Source: Auanema rhodensis
Taxonomy: Eukaryota; Nematoda; Chromadorea; Rhabditida; Rhabditidae
DNA length: 64,000 nt
NCBI GenBank assembly: GCA_964057225.1
Contig: OZ059895.1
Coordinates: 10,974,001-11,038,000, forward strand
Direction: 5' to 3'
Under the pieces are notes generated by a model. It saw nothing but the letters and a program-made list of their open reading frames with translations, was not told the origin of the DNA and searched no databases. This document shows positions 1 through 12,756 of the stretch, piece by piece (within the stretch, counting starts at the first letter, position 1; each line of letters starts with the position of its first letter). Position numbers and translations under genes: made by a program.

Positions 1-2212
1 GATTGAATATAATTTGCTGCTTTGGGTTGAGCTATCTAAGTAAATCTACTTGAAAAGTGAAAACATTTGTTACAGAAGAGATAAAATTGAAAATCAGCTG
101 CATGGCGTACTTTCAACGTGGTATAGTTGTAAGCAAAAATATCTGATATTCAATGATTTACATACTTATCCTCGTTATAGTTTTTTTCCAATTTCCTGTT
201 AGTTATGTAATTTTCGACGTTTCATCTGGATCCCTCGATGATAGCAATTCTTATAAGCTCCAAATACAATAAATTGAAAAAGGTTTCAAAGTTGTATAGT
301 GTTTAAACAATGTTTGTTTCGATAGGAAAAAGATAGAAACAGTAAAGTTAAGATGAAGGTTCATTGACTACTGGTTTATAACTGTATTATAGCAATAAGA
401 TTGAATATAATTTGCTGCTTTGGGTTGAGCTATCTAAGTGAAACTACTTGAAAAGTGAAAAAATTTGTTACGGAAGAGATAAAATTGAAAATCAGCTGCA
501 TGACATACTTTCAACGTGGTATAGTTGAGAGCGAAAATATCTGATTTTCAATGATTTACATACTTATCCTCGTTATAGTTTTCTTCCAATTTCATGTTAG
601 TTATGTAACTTTCCACGTTCCATCTCGTTTCCTCGATGATATCAAAGCTTATGTGCTCCAAATACAATAAATAAAAAAAGGGTTTCACAGTTGTATAGTG
701 TTTAAACAATGTTTGTTTCGATAGGAAATAGATAAAAACAGTAAAGTTAAGATGAAGGTTCATTAACTACTGGTTTATGACTGTAATATAGAAATAAGAT
801 TGAAGATAATTTGCTGCCTCCGGTTGAGCTATCTAAGTAAATCTACTTGAAAAGTGAAAACATTTGTTACGGAAGAGATAAAATTGAAAATCAGCTGCAT
901 GACGTACTTTCAACGTGGTATAGTTGTAAGCGAAAATATCTGATATTCAATGATTAACATACTTATCCTCGTTATAGTTTTTTTTCCAATTTCATGTTAG
1001 TTAAGTAATTTTCCACGTTGCATCTGGTTCCCTCGATGATATCAAATCTTATGTGCTCCAAATACAATAAATTGAAAAAGGTTTCACAGTTGTATAGTGT
1101 CTAAACAATGTTTGTTTCGATAGGAAATAGATAGAAACAGTAAAGTTAAAATGAAGGTTCATTAACTACTGGTTTATAACTGTAATGTAGAAATAAGATT
1201 AAAGATAATTTGCTGCCTTGGGTTGAGCTACCTAAGTAAAACTACTTGAAAATCGGAAACATTTGTTACAGAAGAGATAAAATTGAAAATCAGCTGCATG
1301 GCGTGCTTTCAACGTGGTATAGTTGTAAGCGAAAATATCTGATATTCAATGATTAACATACTTATCCTCGTTATAGTTTTTTTTCCAATTTCATGTTAGT
1401 TATGTAATTTTCCACTTGCCATCTGGTTCCCTCGATGATATCAAAGCTTATGTGCTCCAAATACAATAAATCAAAAAAGGGTTTCACAGTAGTATAGTGT
1501 TTAAACAATGTTTGTTTCGATAGGAAATAGATAAAAACAGTAAAGTTAAGATGAAGGTTCATTAACTACTGGTTTATGACTGTAATATAGAAATAAGATT
1601 GAAGATAATTTGCGCCCTCCGGTTGAGCTATCTAAGTAAATCTACTTGAAAAGTGAAAACATTTGTTACAGAAGAGATAAAATTGAAAATCAGCTGCATG
1701 GCGTACTTTCAACGTGGTATAGTTGTAAGCAAAAATATCTGATATTCAATGATTTACATACTTATCCTCGTTATAGTTTTTTTCCAATTTCATGTTAGTT
1801 ATGTAATTTTCCAAGTTCCATCTGGTTCCCTTGATGATATCAAATCTTATGTGCTCCAAATACAATAATTTAAACAAGGTTTCAAAGTTGTATAGTGTTT
1901 AAACAATGTTTGTTTCGATAGGAAAAAGATAGAAACAGTAAAGTTAAGATGAAGGTTCATTAACTACTGGTTTATAACTGTAATATAGAAAAAAGATTGA
2001 AGATAACTTGCTGCCTTGGTTTGAGCTATCTAAGTGAAACGACTTGAAAAGTGAAAACATTTATTACGGAAGAGATAAAATTGAAAATCAGCTGCATGGC
2101 GTACTTTCAACGTGGTATAGTTGTAAGCAAAAATATCTGATATTCAATGATTTACATACTTATCCTCGTTATAGTTTTTTTCCAATTTCATGTTAGTTAT
2201 GTAATTTTCCAA
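1..2212 (+). repeat. Duplicated block, copy 1 (5.5 monomers)
   Basis: This block is repeated almost base for base at 3589-5800, an offset of 3588 bp or nine monomers. The identity covers several distinct monomer types in the same order: 'gattgaatat', 'gattgaatat', 'tccggttg', the 400-bp type, 'tgcgccctcc', then 'gataacttgc'. Only about two mismatches were noticed: 'attgaaaatc' versus 'attaaaaatc' near 4473, and 'ccaagttcc' versus 'ccaaattcc' near 5401. Homology ends inside a monomer near 2213, where 'ccaagttcc' meets 'ccacgttcc'. The left limit is not visible because the window starts within the block. Confidence 0.93.
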
Positions 2213-3588
2213 GTTCCATCTGGTTCCCTTGATGATATCAAATCTTATGTGTTCCAAATACAATAAATTGAAAAAGGTTTCAAAGTTGTATAGTGTTTAA
2301 ACAATGTTTGTTTCGATAGGAAAAAGATAGAAACAGTAAAGTTAAGATGAAGGTTCATTGACTACTGGTTTATAACTGTATTATAGAAATAAGATTAAAG
2401 ATAATTTGCTGCCTTGGGTTGAGCTACCTAAGTAAAACTACTTGAAAATCGGAAACATTTGTTACAGAAGAGATAAAATTGAAAATCAGCTGCATGGCGT
2501 GCTTTCAACGTGGAATAGTTGTAAGCGAAAATATCTGATATTCAATGATTAACATACGTATCCTCGTTATAGTTTTTTTTCCAATTTCATGTTAGTTATG
2601 TAATTTTCCACGTGCCATCTGGTTTCCTCGATGATATCAAAGCTTATGTGCTCCAAATACAATAAATCAAAAAAGGGTTTCACAGTAGTATAGTGTTTAA
2701 ACAATGTTTGTTTTGATAGGAAATATATAGAAACAGTAAAGTTAAGATGAAGGTTCATTAACTACTGGTTTATGACTGTAATATAGAAATAAGATTGAAG
2801 ATAATTTGCTGCCTCCGGTTGAGCTATCTAAGTAAATCTACTTGAAAAGTGAAAAAATTTGTTACGGAAGAGATAAAATTGAAAATCAGCTGCATGTCGT
2901 ACTTTCAACGTGGTATAGTTGAAAGCGAAAATATCTGGTATTCAATGATTTACATACTTATCCTCGTTATAGTTTTTTTTCCAATTTCCTGTTAGTTATG
3001 TAATTTTCGACGTTCCATCTGGATCCCTCGATGATAGCAATTCTTATAAGCTCCAAATACAATAAATTAAAAAAGGTTTCACAGTAGTATAGTGTTTAAA
3101 CAATGTTTGTTTCGATAGGAAAAAGATAGAAACAGTAAAGTTAAGATGAAGGTTCATTGACTACTGGTTTATAACTGTAATATAGAAAAAAGATTGAAGA
3201 TAACTTGCTGCCTTGGTTTGAGCTATCTAAGTGAAACGACTTGAAAAGTGAAAACATTTGTTACGGAAGAGATAAAATTGAAAATCAGCTGCATGGCGTA
3301 CTTTCAACGTGGTATAGTTGTGAGCAAAAATATCTGATATTCAATGATTTACATACTTATCCTCGTTATAGTTTTTTTCCAATTTCATGTTAGTTATGTA
3401 ATTTTCCACGTTCCATCTGGTTCCCTTGATGATATCAAATCTTATTGCTCCAAATACAACAAATTAAAAAAGGTTTCACAGTTGTATAGTGTTCAAACAA
3501 TGTTTGTTTTGATAGGAAGTAGATAGAAACAGTGAAGTTAAAAAGAAGGTTCATTAACTACTGGTTTATAACTGTATTATAGCAATAA

Positions 3589-5800
3589 GATTGAATATAA
3601 TTTGCTGCTTTGGGTTGAGCTATCTAAGTAAATCTACTTGAAAAGTGAAAACATTTGTTACAGAAGAGATAAAATTGAAAATCAGCTGCATGGCGTACTT
3701 TCAACGTGGTATAGTTGTAAGCAAAAATATCTGATATTCAATGATTTACATACTTATCCTCGTTATAGTTTTTTTCCAATTTCCTGTTAGTTATGTAATT
3801 TTCGACGTTTCATCTGGATCCCTCGATGATAGCAATTCTTATAAGCTCCAAATACAATAAATTGAAAAAGGTTTCAAAGTTGTATAGTGTTTAAACAATG
3901 TTTGTTTCGATAGGAAAAAGATAGAAACAGTAAAGTTAAGATGAAGGTTCATTGACTACTGGTTTATAACTGTATTATAGCAATAAGATTGAATATAATT
4001 TGCTGCTTTGGGTTGAGCTATCTAAGTGAAACTACTTGAAAAGTGAAAAAATTTGTTACGGAAGAGATAAAATTGAAAATCAGCTGCATGACATACTTTC
4101 AACGTGGTATAGTTGAGAGCGAAAATATCTGATTTTCAATGATTTACATACTTATCCTCGTTATAGTTTTCTTCCAATTTCATGTTAGTTATGTAACTTT
4201 CCACGTTCCATCTCGTTTCCTCGATGATATCAAAGCTTATGTGCTCCAAATACAATAAATAAAAAAAGGGTTTCACAGTTGTATAGTGTTTAAACAATGT
4301 TTGTTTCGATAGGAAATAGATAAAAACAGTAAAGTTAAGATGAAGGTTCATTAACTACTGGTTTATGACTGTAATATAGAAATAAGATTGAAGATAATTT
4401 GCTGCCTCCGGTTGAGCTATCTAAGTAAATCTACTTGAAAAGTGAAAACATTTGTTACGGAAGAGATAAAATTAAAAATCAGCTGCATGACGTACTTTCA
4501 ACGTGGTATAGTTGTAAGCGAAAATATCTGATATTCAATGATTAACATACTTATCCTCGTTATAGTTTTTTTTCCAATTTCATGTTAGTTAAGTAATTTT
4601 CCACGTTGCATCTGGTTCCCTCGATGATATCAAATCTTATGTGCTCCAAATACAATAAATTGAAAAAGGTTTCACAGTTGTATAGTGTCTAAACAATGTT
4701 TGTTTCGATAGGAAATAGATAGAAACAGTAAAGTTAAAATGAAGGTTCATTAACTACTGGTTTATAACTGTAATGTAGAAATAAGATTAAAGATAATTTG
4801 CTGCCTTGGGTTGAGCTACCTAAGTAAAACTACTTGAAAATCGGAAACATTTGTTACAGAAGAGATAAAATTGAAAATCAGCTGCATGGCGTGCTTTCAA
4901 CGTGGTATAGTTGTAAGCGAAAATATCTGATATTCAATGATTAACATACTTATCCTCGTTATAGTTTTTTTTCCAATTTCATGTTAGTTATGTAATTTTC
5001 CACTTGCCATCTGGTTCCCTCGATGATATCAAAGCTTATGTGCTCCAAATACAATAAATCAAAAAAGGGTTTCACAGTAGTATAGTGTTTAAACAATGTT
5101 TGTTTCGATAGGAAATAGATAAAAACAGTAAAGTTAAGATGAAGGTTCATTAACTACTGGTTTATGACTGTAATATAGAAATAAGATTGAAGATAATTTG
5201 CGCCCTCCGGTTGAGCTATCTAAGTAAATCTACTTGAAAAGTGAAAACATTTGTTACAGAAGAGATAAAATTGAAAATCAGCTGCATGGCGTACTTTCAA
5301 CGTGGTATAGTTGTAAGCAAAAATATCTGATATTCAATGATTTACATACTTATCCTCGTTATAGTTTTTTTCCAATTTCATGTTAGTTATGTAATTTTCC
5401 AAATTCCATCTGGTTCCCTTGATGATATCAAATCTTATGTGCTCCAAATACAATAATTTAAACAAGGTTTCAAAGTTGTATAGTGTTTAAACAATGTTTG
5501 TTTCGATAGGAAAAAGATAGAAACAGTAAAGTTAAGATGAAGGTTCATTAACTACTGGTTTATAACTGTAATATAGAAAAAAGATTGAAGATAACTTGCT
5601 GCCTTGGTTTGAGCTATCTAAGTGAAACGACTTGAAAAGTGAAAACATTTATTACGGAAGAGATAAAATTGAAAATCAGCTGCATGGCGTACTTTCAACG
5701 TGGTATAGTTGTAAGCAAAAATATCTGATATTCAATGATTTACATACTTATCCTCGTTATAGTTTTTTTCCAATTTCATGTTAGTTATGTAATTTTCCAC
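3589..5800 (+). repeat. Duplicated block, copy 2 (5.5 monomers)
   Basis: Second copy of the block at 1-2212. Its second half (from about 4490) is also the start of another duplication reappearing from about 10071, so two successive amplification events overlap here. The order of monomer variants, not just monomer similarity, is what shows these are segmental copies. Confidence 0.92.
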
Positions 5801-7175
5801 GTTCCATCTGGTTCCCTTGATGATATCAAATCTTATGTGCTCCAAATACAACAAATTAGAAAAGGTTTCACAGTTGTATAGTGTTAAAACAATGTTTGTT
5901 TCAATAGGAAATAGATAGAAACAGTGAAGTTAAAAAGAAGGTTCATTAACTACTGGTTTATAACTGTATTATAGCAATAAGTTTGAATATAATTTGCTGC
6001 TTTGGGTTGAGCTATCTAAGTGAAACTACTTGAAAATTGAAAACATTTGTTACGGAAGAGATAAAATTGAAAATCAGCTGCATGACGTACTTTCAACGTG
6101 GTATTGTTGTAAGCAAAAATATCTGATATTCAATGATTTACATACTTATCCTTCGTATAGTTTTTTTCCAATTTCATGTCAGTTATGTAATTTTCCACGT
6201 TTCATCTGGTTCCCTCGATGATATCAATTCTTATGTGCTCCAAATACAAGAAATTAAAAAAGGTTTCACAGTTGTATAGTGTTTAGACAATGTTTGTTTC
6301 GAAAGGAAAAAGATAGAAACAGTAAAGTTAAGATGAAGGTTCATTAACTACTGGTTTATAACTGTATTATAGCAATAAGTTTGGATATAATTTGCTGCTT
6401 TGGGTTGAGCTATCTAAGTGAAACTACTTGAAAATTGAAAACATTTGTTACGGAAGAGATAAAATTGAAAATCAGCTGCATGGCGTACTTTCAACGTGGT
6501 ATAGTTGTGAGCAAAAATATCTGAGATTCAATGATTTACATACTTATCCTCGTTATAGTTTTTTTCCAATTTCATGTTAGTTATGTAACTTTCCACGTTC
6601 CATCTGGTTCCCTCGATGATATCAAAGCTTATGTGCTCCAAATACAATAAATCAAAAAAGGGTTTCACAGTTGTATAGTGTTTAAACAATGTTTGTTTCG
6701 ATAGGAAATAGATAAAAACAGTAAAGTTAAGATGAAGGTTCATTAACTACTGGTTTATGACTGTAATATAGAAATAAGATTGAAGATAATTTGCTGCCTC
6801 CGGTTGAGCTATCTAAGTAAATCTACTTGAAAAGTGAAAACATTTGTTACGGAAGAGATAAAATTGAAAATCAGCTGCATGACGTACTTTCAACGTGGTA
6901 TTGTTGTAAGCAAAAATATCTGATATTCAATGATTTACATACTTATCCTTCGTATAGTTTTTTTCCAATTTCATGTCAGTTATGTAATTTTCCACGTTTC
7001 ATCTGGTTCCCTCGATGATATCAATTCTTATGTGCTCCAAATACAAGAAATTAAAAAAGGTTTCACAGTTGTATAGTGTTTAGACAATGTTTGTTTCGAA
7101 AGGAAAAAGATAGAAACAGTAAAGTTAAGATGAAGGTTCATTAACTACTGGTTTATGACTGTAATATAGAAATAA
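4490..7175 (+). repeat. 2.7-kb segmental duplication, copy 1
   Basis: Repeated at 10071-12756 with an offset of 5581 bp (14 monomers). The run of variants is shared: a 399-bp 'gattaacatac' monomer, a 400-bp monomer, 'tgcgccctcc', type C, two 'gtttg(a/g)atat' monomers, then a 'tccggttg' monomer. A few single-base differences are visible, such as 'attagaaaagg' at 5858 versus 'attaaaaaagg' in the copy. Right of 7175 the two copies part at a monomer start ('gattgaatat' against 'gattgaagat'). Confidence 0.92.
5185..6777 (+). repeat. Four-monomer unit present three times, copy 1
   Basis: Order: 'tgcgccctcc' monomer with 'caataatttaaacaagg', type C, 'gtttgaatat', 'gtttggatat'. The same four recur at 10766-12358 and 16741-18333. 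The variant 'ccaaattcc' links copies 1 and 3, while copy 2 has 'ccaagttcc'. Copy 3 therefore looks closer to copy 1 than to copy 2 at that site. Confidence 0.88.
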
Positions 7176-7974
7176 GATTGAATATAATTTGCTGCTTTGG
7201 GTTGAGCTATCTAAGTGAGACTACTTGAAAATTGAAAACATTTGTTACGGAAGAGATAAAATTGAAAATCAGCTGCATGACGTACTTTCAACGTGGTATT
7301 GTTGTAAGCAAAAATATCTGATATTCAATAATTAACATACTTATCCTCGTTATAGTTTTTTTTCCAATTTCATGTTAGTTATGTAATTTTCTACGTTGCA
7401 TCTGGTTCCCTCGATGATATCAAATCTTATGTGCTCCAAATACAATAAATTGAAAAAGGTTTCACAGTTGTATAGTGTCTGAACAATGTTTGTTTCGATA
7501 GGAAATAGATAGAAACAGTAAAGTTAAAATGAAGGTTCATTAACTACTGGTTTATAACTGTAATGTAGAAATAAGATTAAAGATAATTTGCTGCCTTGGG
7601 TTGAGCTACCTAAGTAAAACTACTTGAAAATCGGAAACATTTGTTACAGAAGAGATAAAATTGAAAATCAGCTGCATGGCGTGCTTTCAACGTGGTATAG
7701 TTGTAAGCGAAAATATCTGATATTCAATGATTAACATACTTATCCTCGTTATAGTTTTTTTTCCAATTTCATGTTAGTTATGTAATTTTCCACGTGCCAT
7801 CTGGTTCCCTCGATGATATCAAAGCTTATGTGCTTCAAATACAATAAATCAAAAAAGGGTTTCACAGTAGTATAGTGTTTAGACAATGTTTGTTTCGATA
7901 GGAAATAGATAAAAACAGTGAAGTTAAGATGAAGGTTCATTAACTACTGGTTTATGACTGTAATATAGAAATAA
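6778..7974 (+). repeat. Direct tandem trimer duplication, unit 1 (1197 bp)
   Basis: Followed immediately by a second copy at 7975-9171. The three monomers are a 'tccggttg' monomer carrying 'ccttcgtatag', a 'gattgaatat' monomer with 'aagtgagac', and a 400-bp 'gattaaagat' monomer. One mismatch was found by eye: A at 7330 against G at 8527. Such near-identity between adjacent units points to a very recent tandem duplication, or an assembly artefact. Confidence 0.93.
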
Positions 7975-9171
7975 GATTGAAGATAATTTGCTGCCTCCGG
8001 TTGAGCTATCTAAGTAAATCTACTTGAAAAGTGAAAACATTTGTTACGGAAGAGATAAAATTGAAAATCAGCTGCATGACGTACTTTCAACGTGGTATTG
8101 TTGTAAGCAAAAATATCTGATATTCAATGATTTACATACTTATCCTTCGTATAGTTTTTTTCCAATTTCATGTCAGTTATGTAATTTTCCACGTTTCATC
8201 TGGTTCCCTCGATGATATCAATTCTTATGTGCTCCAAATACAAGAAATTAAAAAAGGTTTCACAGTTGTATAGTGTTTAGACAATGTTTGTTTCGAAAGG
8301 AAAAAGATAGAAACAGTAAAGTTAAGATGAAGGTTCATTAACTACTGGTTTATGACTGTAATATAGAAATAAGATTGAATATAATTTGCTGCTTTGGGTT
8401 GAGCTATCTAAGTGAGACTACTTGAAAATTGAAAACATTTGTTACGGAAGAGATAAAATTGAAAATCAGCTGCATGACGTACTTTCAACGTGGTATTGTT
8501 GTAAGCAAAAATATCTGATATTCAATGATTAACATACTTATCCTCGTTATAGTTTTTTTTCCAATTTCATGTTAGTTATGTAATTTTCTACGTTGCATCT
8601 GGTTCCCTCGATGATATCAAATCTTATGTGCTCCAAATACAATAAATTGAAAAAGGTTTCACAGTTGTATAGTGTCTGAACAATGTTTGTTTCGATAGGA
8701 AATAGATAGAAACAGTAAAGTTAAAATGAAGGTTCATTAACTACTGGTTTATAACTGTAATGTAGAAATAAGATTAAAGATAATTTGCTGCCTTGGGTTG
8801 AGCTACCTAAGTAAAACTACTTGAAAATCGGAAACATTTGTTACAGAAGAGATAAAATTGAAAATCAGCTGCATGGCGTGCTTTCAACGTGGTATAGTTG
8901 TAAGCGAAAATATCTGATATTCAATGATTAACATACTTATCCTCGTTATAGTTTTTTTTCCAATTTCATGTTAGTTATGTAATTTTCCACGTGCCATCTG
9001 GTTCCCTCGATGATATCAAAGCTTATGTGCTTCAAATACAATAAATCAAAAAAGGGTTTCACAGTAGTATAGTGTTTAGACAATGTTTGTTTCGATAGGA
9101 AATAGATAAAAACAGTGAAGTTAAGATGAAGGTTCATTAACTACTGGTTTATGACTGTAATATAGAAATAA
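7975..9171 (+). repeat. Direct tandem trimer duplication, unit 2 (1197 bp)
   Basis: Second unit of the trimer pair. The next monomer (9172) is of the 'tgcgccctcc' class, so the trimer pattern stops after two units. Confidence 0.93.
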
Positions 9172-10070
9172 GATTGAAGATAATTTGCGCCCTCCGGTTG
9201 AGCTATCTAAGTAAATCTACTTGAAAAGTGAAAACATTTGTTACAGAAGAGATAAAATTGAAAATCAGCTGCATGGCGTACTTTCAACGTGGTATAGTTG
9301 TAAGCAAAAATATCTGATATTCAATGATTTACATACTTATCCTCGTTATAGTTTTTTTCCAATTTCATGTTAGTTATGTAATTTTCCAAGTTCCATCTGG
9401 TTCCCTTGATGATATCAAATCTTATGTGCTCCAAATACAATGATTTAAACAAGGTTTCAAAGTTGTATAGTGTTTAAACAATGTTTGTTTCGATAGGATA
9501 AAGATAGAAACAGTGAAGGTAAGATGAAGGTTCATTAACTACTGGTTTATAACTGTAATATAGAAAAAAGATTGAAGATAACTTGCTGCCTTGGTTTGAG
9601 CTATCTAAGTGAAACGACTTGAAAAGTGAAAACATTTATTACGGAAGAGATAAAATTGAAAATCAGCTGCATGGCGTACTTTCAACGTGGTATAGTTGTA
9701 AGCAAAAATATCTGATATTCAATGATTTACATACTTATCCTCGTTATAGTTTTTTTCCAATTTCATGTTAGTTATGTAATTTTCCACGTTCCATCTGGTT
9801 CCCTTGATGATATCAAATCTTATTGCTCCAAATACAACAAATTAAAAAAGGTTTCACAGTTGTATAGTGTTCAAACAATGTTTGTTTTGATAGGAAGTAG
9901 ATAGAAACAGTGAAGTTAAAAAGAAGGTTCATTAACTACTGGTTTATAACTGTATTATAGCAATAAGATTGAATATAATTTGCTGCTTTGGGTTGAGCTA
10001 TCTAATTGAGACTACTTGAAAATTGAAAACATTTGTTACGGAAGAGATAAAATTGAAAATCAGCTGCATG

Positions 10071-12756
10071 ACGTACTTTCAACGTGGTATAGTTGTAAGC
10101 GAAAATATCTGATATTCAATGATTAACATACTTATCCTCGTTATAGTTTTTTTTCCAATTTCATGTTAGTTATGTAATTTTCCACGTTGCATCTGGTTCC
10201 CTCGATGATATCAAATCTTATGTGCTCCAAATACAATAAATTGAAAAAGGTTTCACAGTTGTATAGTGTCTAAACAATGTTTGTTTCGATAGGAAATAGA
10301 TAGAAACAGTAATGTTAAAATGAAGGTTCATTAACTACTGGTTTATAACTGTAATGTAGAAATAAGATTAAAGATAATTTGCTGCCTTGGGTTGAGCTAC
10401 CTAAGTAAAACTACTTGAAAATCGGAAACATTTGTTACAGAAGAGATAAAATTGAAAATCAGCTGCATGGCGTGCTTTCAACGTGGTATAGTTGTAAGCG
10501 AAAATATCTGATATTCAATGATTAACATACTTATCCTCGTTATAGTTTTTTTTCCAATTTCATGTTAGTTATGTAATTTTCCACTTGCCATCTGGTTCCC
10601 TCGATGATATCAAAGCTTATGTGCTCCAAATACAATAAATCAAAAAAGGGTTTCACAGTAGTATAGTGTTTAAACAATGTTTGTTTCGATAGGAAATAGA
10701 TAAAAACAGTAAAGTTAAGATGAAGGTTCATTAACTACTGGTTTATGACTGTAATATAGAAATAAGATTGAAGATAATTTGCGCCCTCCGGTTGAGCTAT
10801 CTAAGTAAATCTACTTGAAAAGTGAAAACATTTGTTACAGAAGAGATAAAATTGAAAATCAGCTGCATGGCGTACTTTCAACGTGGTATAGTTGTAAGCA
10901 AAAATATCTGATATTCAATGATTTACATACTTATCCTCGTTATAGTTTTTTTCCAATTTCATGTTAGTTATGTAATTTTCCAAGTTCCATCTGGTTCCCT
11001 TGATGATATCAAATCTTATGTGCTCCAAATACAATAATTTAAACAAGGTTTCAAAGTTGTATAGTGTTTAAACAATGTTTGTTTCGATAGGAAAAAGATA
11101 GAAACAGTAAAGTTAAGATGAAGGTTCATTAACTACTGGTTTATAACTGTAATATAGAAAAAAGATTGAAGATAACTTGCTGCCTTGGTTTGAGCTATCT
11201 AAGTGAAACGACTTGAAAAGTGAAAACATTTATTACGGAAGAGATAAAATTGAAAATCAGCTGCATGGCGTACTTTCAACGTGGTATAGTTGTAAGCAAA
11301 AATATCTGATATTCAATGATTTACATACTTATCCTCGTTATAGTTTTTTTCCAATTTCATGTTAGTTATGTAATTTTCCACGTTCCATCTGGTTCCCTTG
11401 ATGATATCAAATCTTATGTGCTCCAAATACAACAAATTAAAAAAGGTTTCACAGTTGTATAGTGTTAAAACAATGTTTGTTTCAATAGGAAATAGATAGA
11501 AACAGTGAAGTTAAAAAGAAGGTTCATTAACTACTGGTTTATAACTGTATTATAGCAATAAGTTTGAATATAATTTGCTGCTTTGGGTTGAGCTATCTAA
11601 GTGAAACTACTTGAAAATTGAAAACATTTGTTACGGAAGAGATAAAATTGAAAATCAGCTGCATGACGTACTTTCAACGTGGTATTGTTGTAAGCAAAAA
11701 TATCTGATATTCAATGATTTACATACTTATCCTTCGTATAGTTTTTTTCCAATTTCATGTCAGTTATGTAATTTTCCACGTTTCATCTGGTTCCCTCGAT
11801 GATATCAATTCTTATGTGCTCCAAATACAAGAAATTAAAAAAGGTTTCACAGTTGTATAGTGTTTAGACAATGTTTGTTTCGAAAGGAAAAAGATAGAAA
11901 CAGTAAAGTTAAGATGAAGGTTCATTAACTACTGGTTTATAACTGTATTATAGCAATAAGTTTGGATATAATTTGCTGCTTTGGGTTGAGCTATCTAAGT
12001 GAAACTACTTGAAAATTGAAAACATTTGTTACGGAAGAGATAAAATTGAAAATCAGCTGCATGGCGTACTTTCAACGTGGTATAGTTGTGAGCAAAAATA
12101 TCTGAGATTCAATGATTTACATACTTATCCTCGTTATAGTTTTTTTCCAATTTCATGTTAGTTATGTAACTTTCCACGTTCCATCTGGTTCCCTCGATGA
12201 TATCAAAGCTTATGTGCTCCAAATACAATAAATCAAAAAAGGGTTTCACAGTTGTATAGTGTTTAAACAATGTTTGTTTCGATAGGAAATAGATAAAAAC
12301 AGTAAAGTTAAGATGAAGGTTCATTAACTACTGGTTTATGACTGTAATATAGAAATAAGATTGAAGATAATTTGCTGCCTCCGGTTGAGCTATCTAAGTA
12401 AATCTACTTGAAAAGTGAAAACATTTGTTACGGAAGAGATAAAATTGAAAATCAGCTGCATGACGTACTTTCAACGTGGTATTGTTGTAAGCAAAAATAT
12501 CTGATATTCAATGATTTACATACTTATCCTTCGTATAGTTTTTTTCCAATTTCATGTCAGTTATGTAATTTTCCACGTTTCATCTGGTTCCCTCGATGAT
12601 ATCAATTCTTATGTGCTCCAAATACAAGAAATTAAAAAAGGTTTCACAGTTGTATAGTGTTTAGACAATGTTTGTTTCGAAAGGAAAAAGATAGAAACAG
12701 TAAAGTTAAGATGAAGGTTCATTAACTACTGGTTTATGACTGTAATATAGAAATAA
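10071..12756 (+). repeat. 2.7-kb segmental duplication, copy 2
   Basis: Partner of 4490-7175. Its left end lies within the monomer starting at 9967, whose first part is of a different class ('ctaattgagac'), so the exchange point is inside a monomer. A four-monomer part of it (10766-12358) occurs a third time at 16741-18333. Confidence 0.92.

Larger units (their letters stand above)
1197..10765 (+). repeat. 400-bp monomer subfamily (type D), left end only
   Basis: The six longest monomers (starts 1197, 2393, 4785, 7575, 8772 and 10366, each 400 bp) are all one class. Shared marks are a 'gattaaagat' start, 'gagctacctaag', 'aaaatcggaaac', 'gattaacatac', an eight-T run and 'aaaaaaggg'. Later D-like left parts (31479, 33867, 34663, 37054, 41834) begin 'gattgaagataattttc' and have different right parts. 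The complete class is therefore confined to the first 11 kb. Confidence 0.87.

Noticed and set aside
548-763. Short ORFs (60-94 codons) on both strands as candidate genes
   Set aside because: They are the same monomer stretch repeated, depend on single-base length variants and A-run length, show no recognisable domain, and overlap each other on opposite strands.
6778-9171. Assembly error as the only explanation for near-identical tandem units
   Set aside because: Kept as a caveat only. One copy-specific difference was seen and similar duplications of other sizes occur throughout, which fits real unequal exchange.
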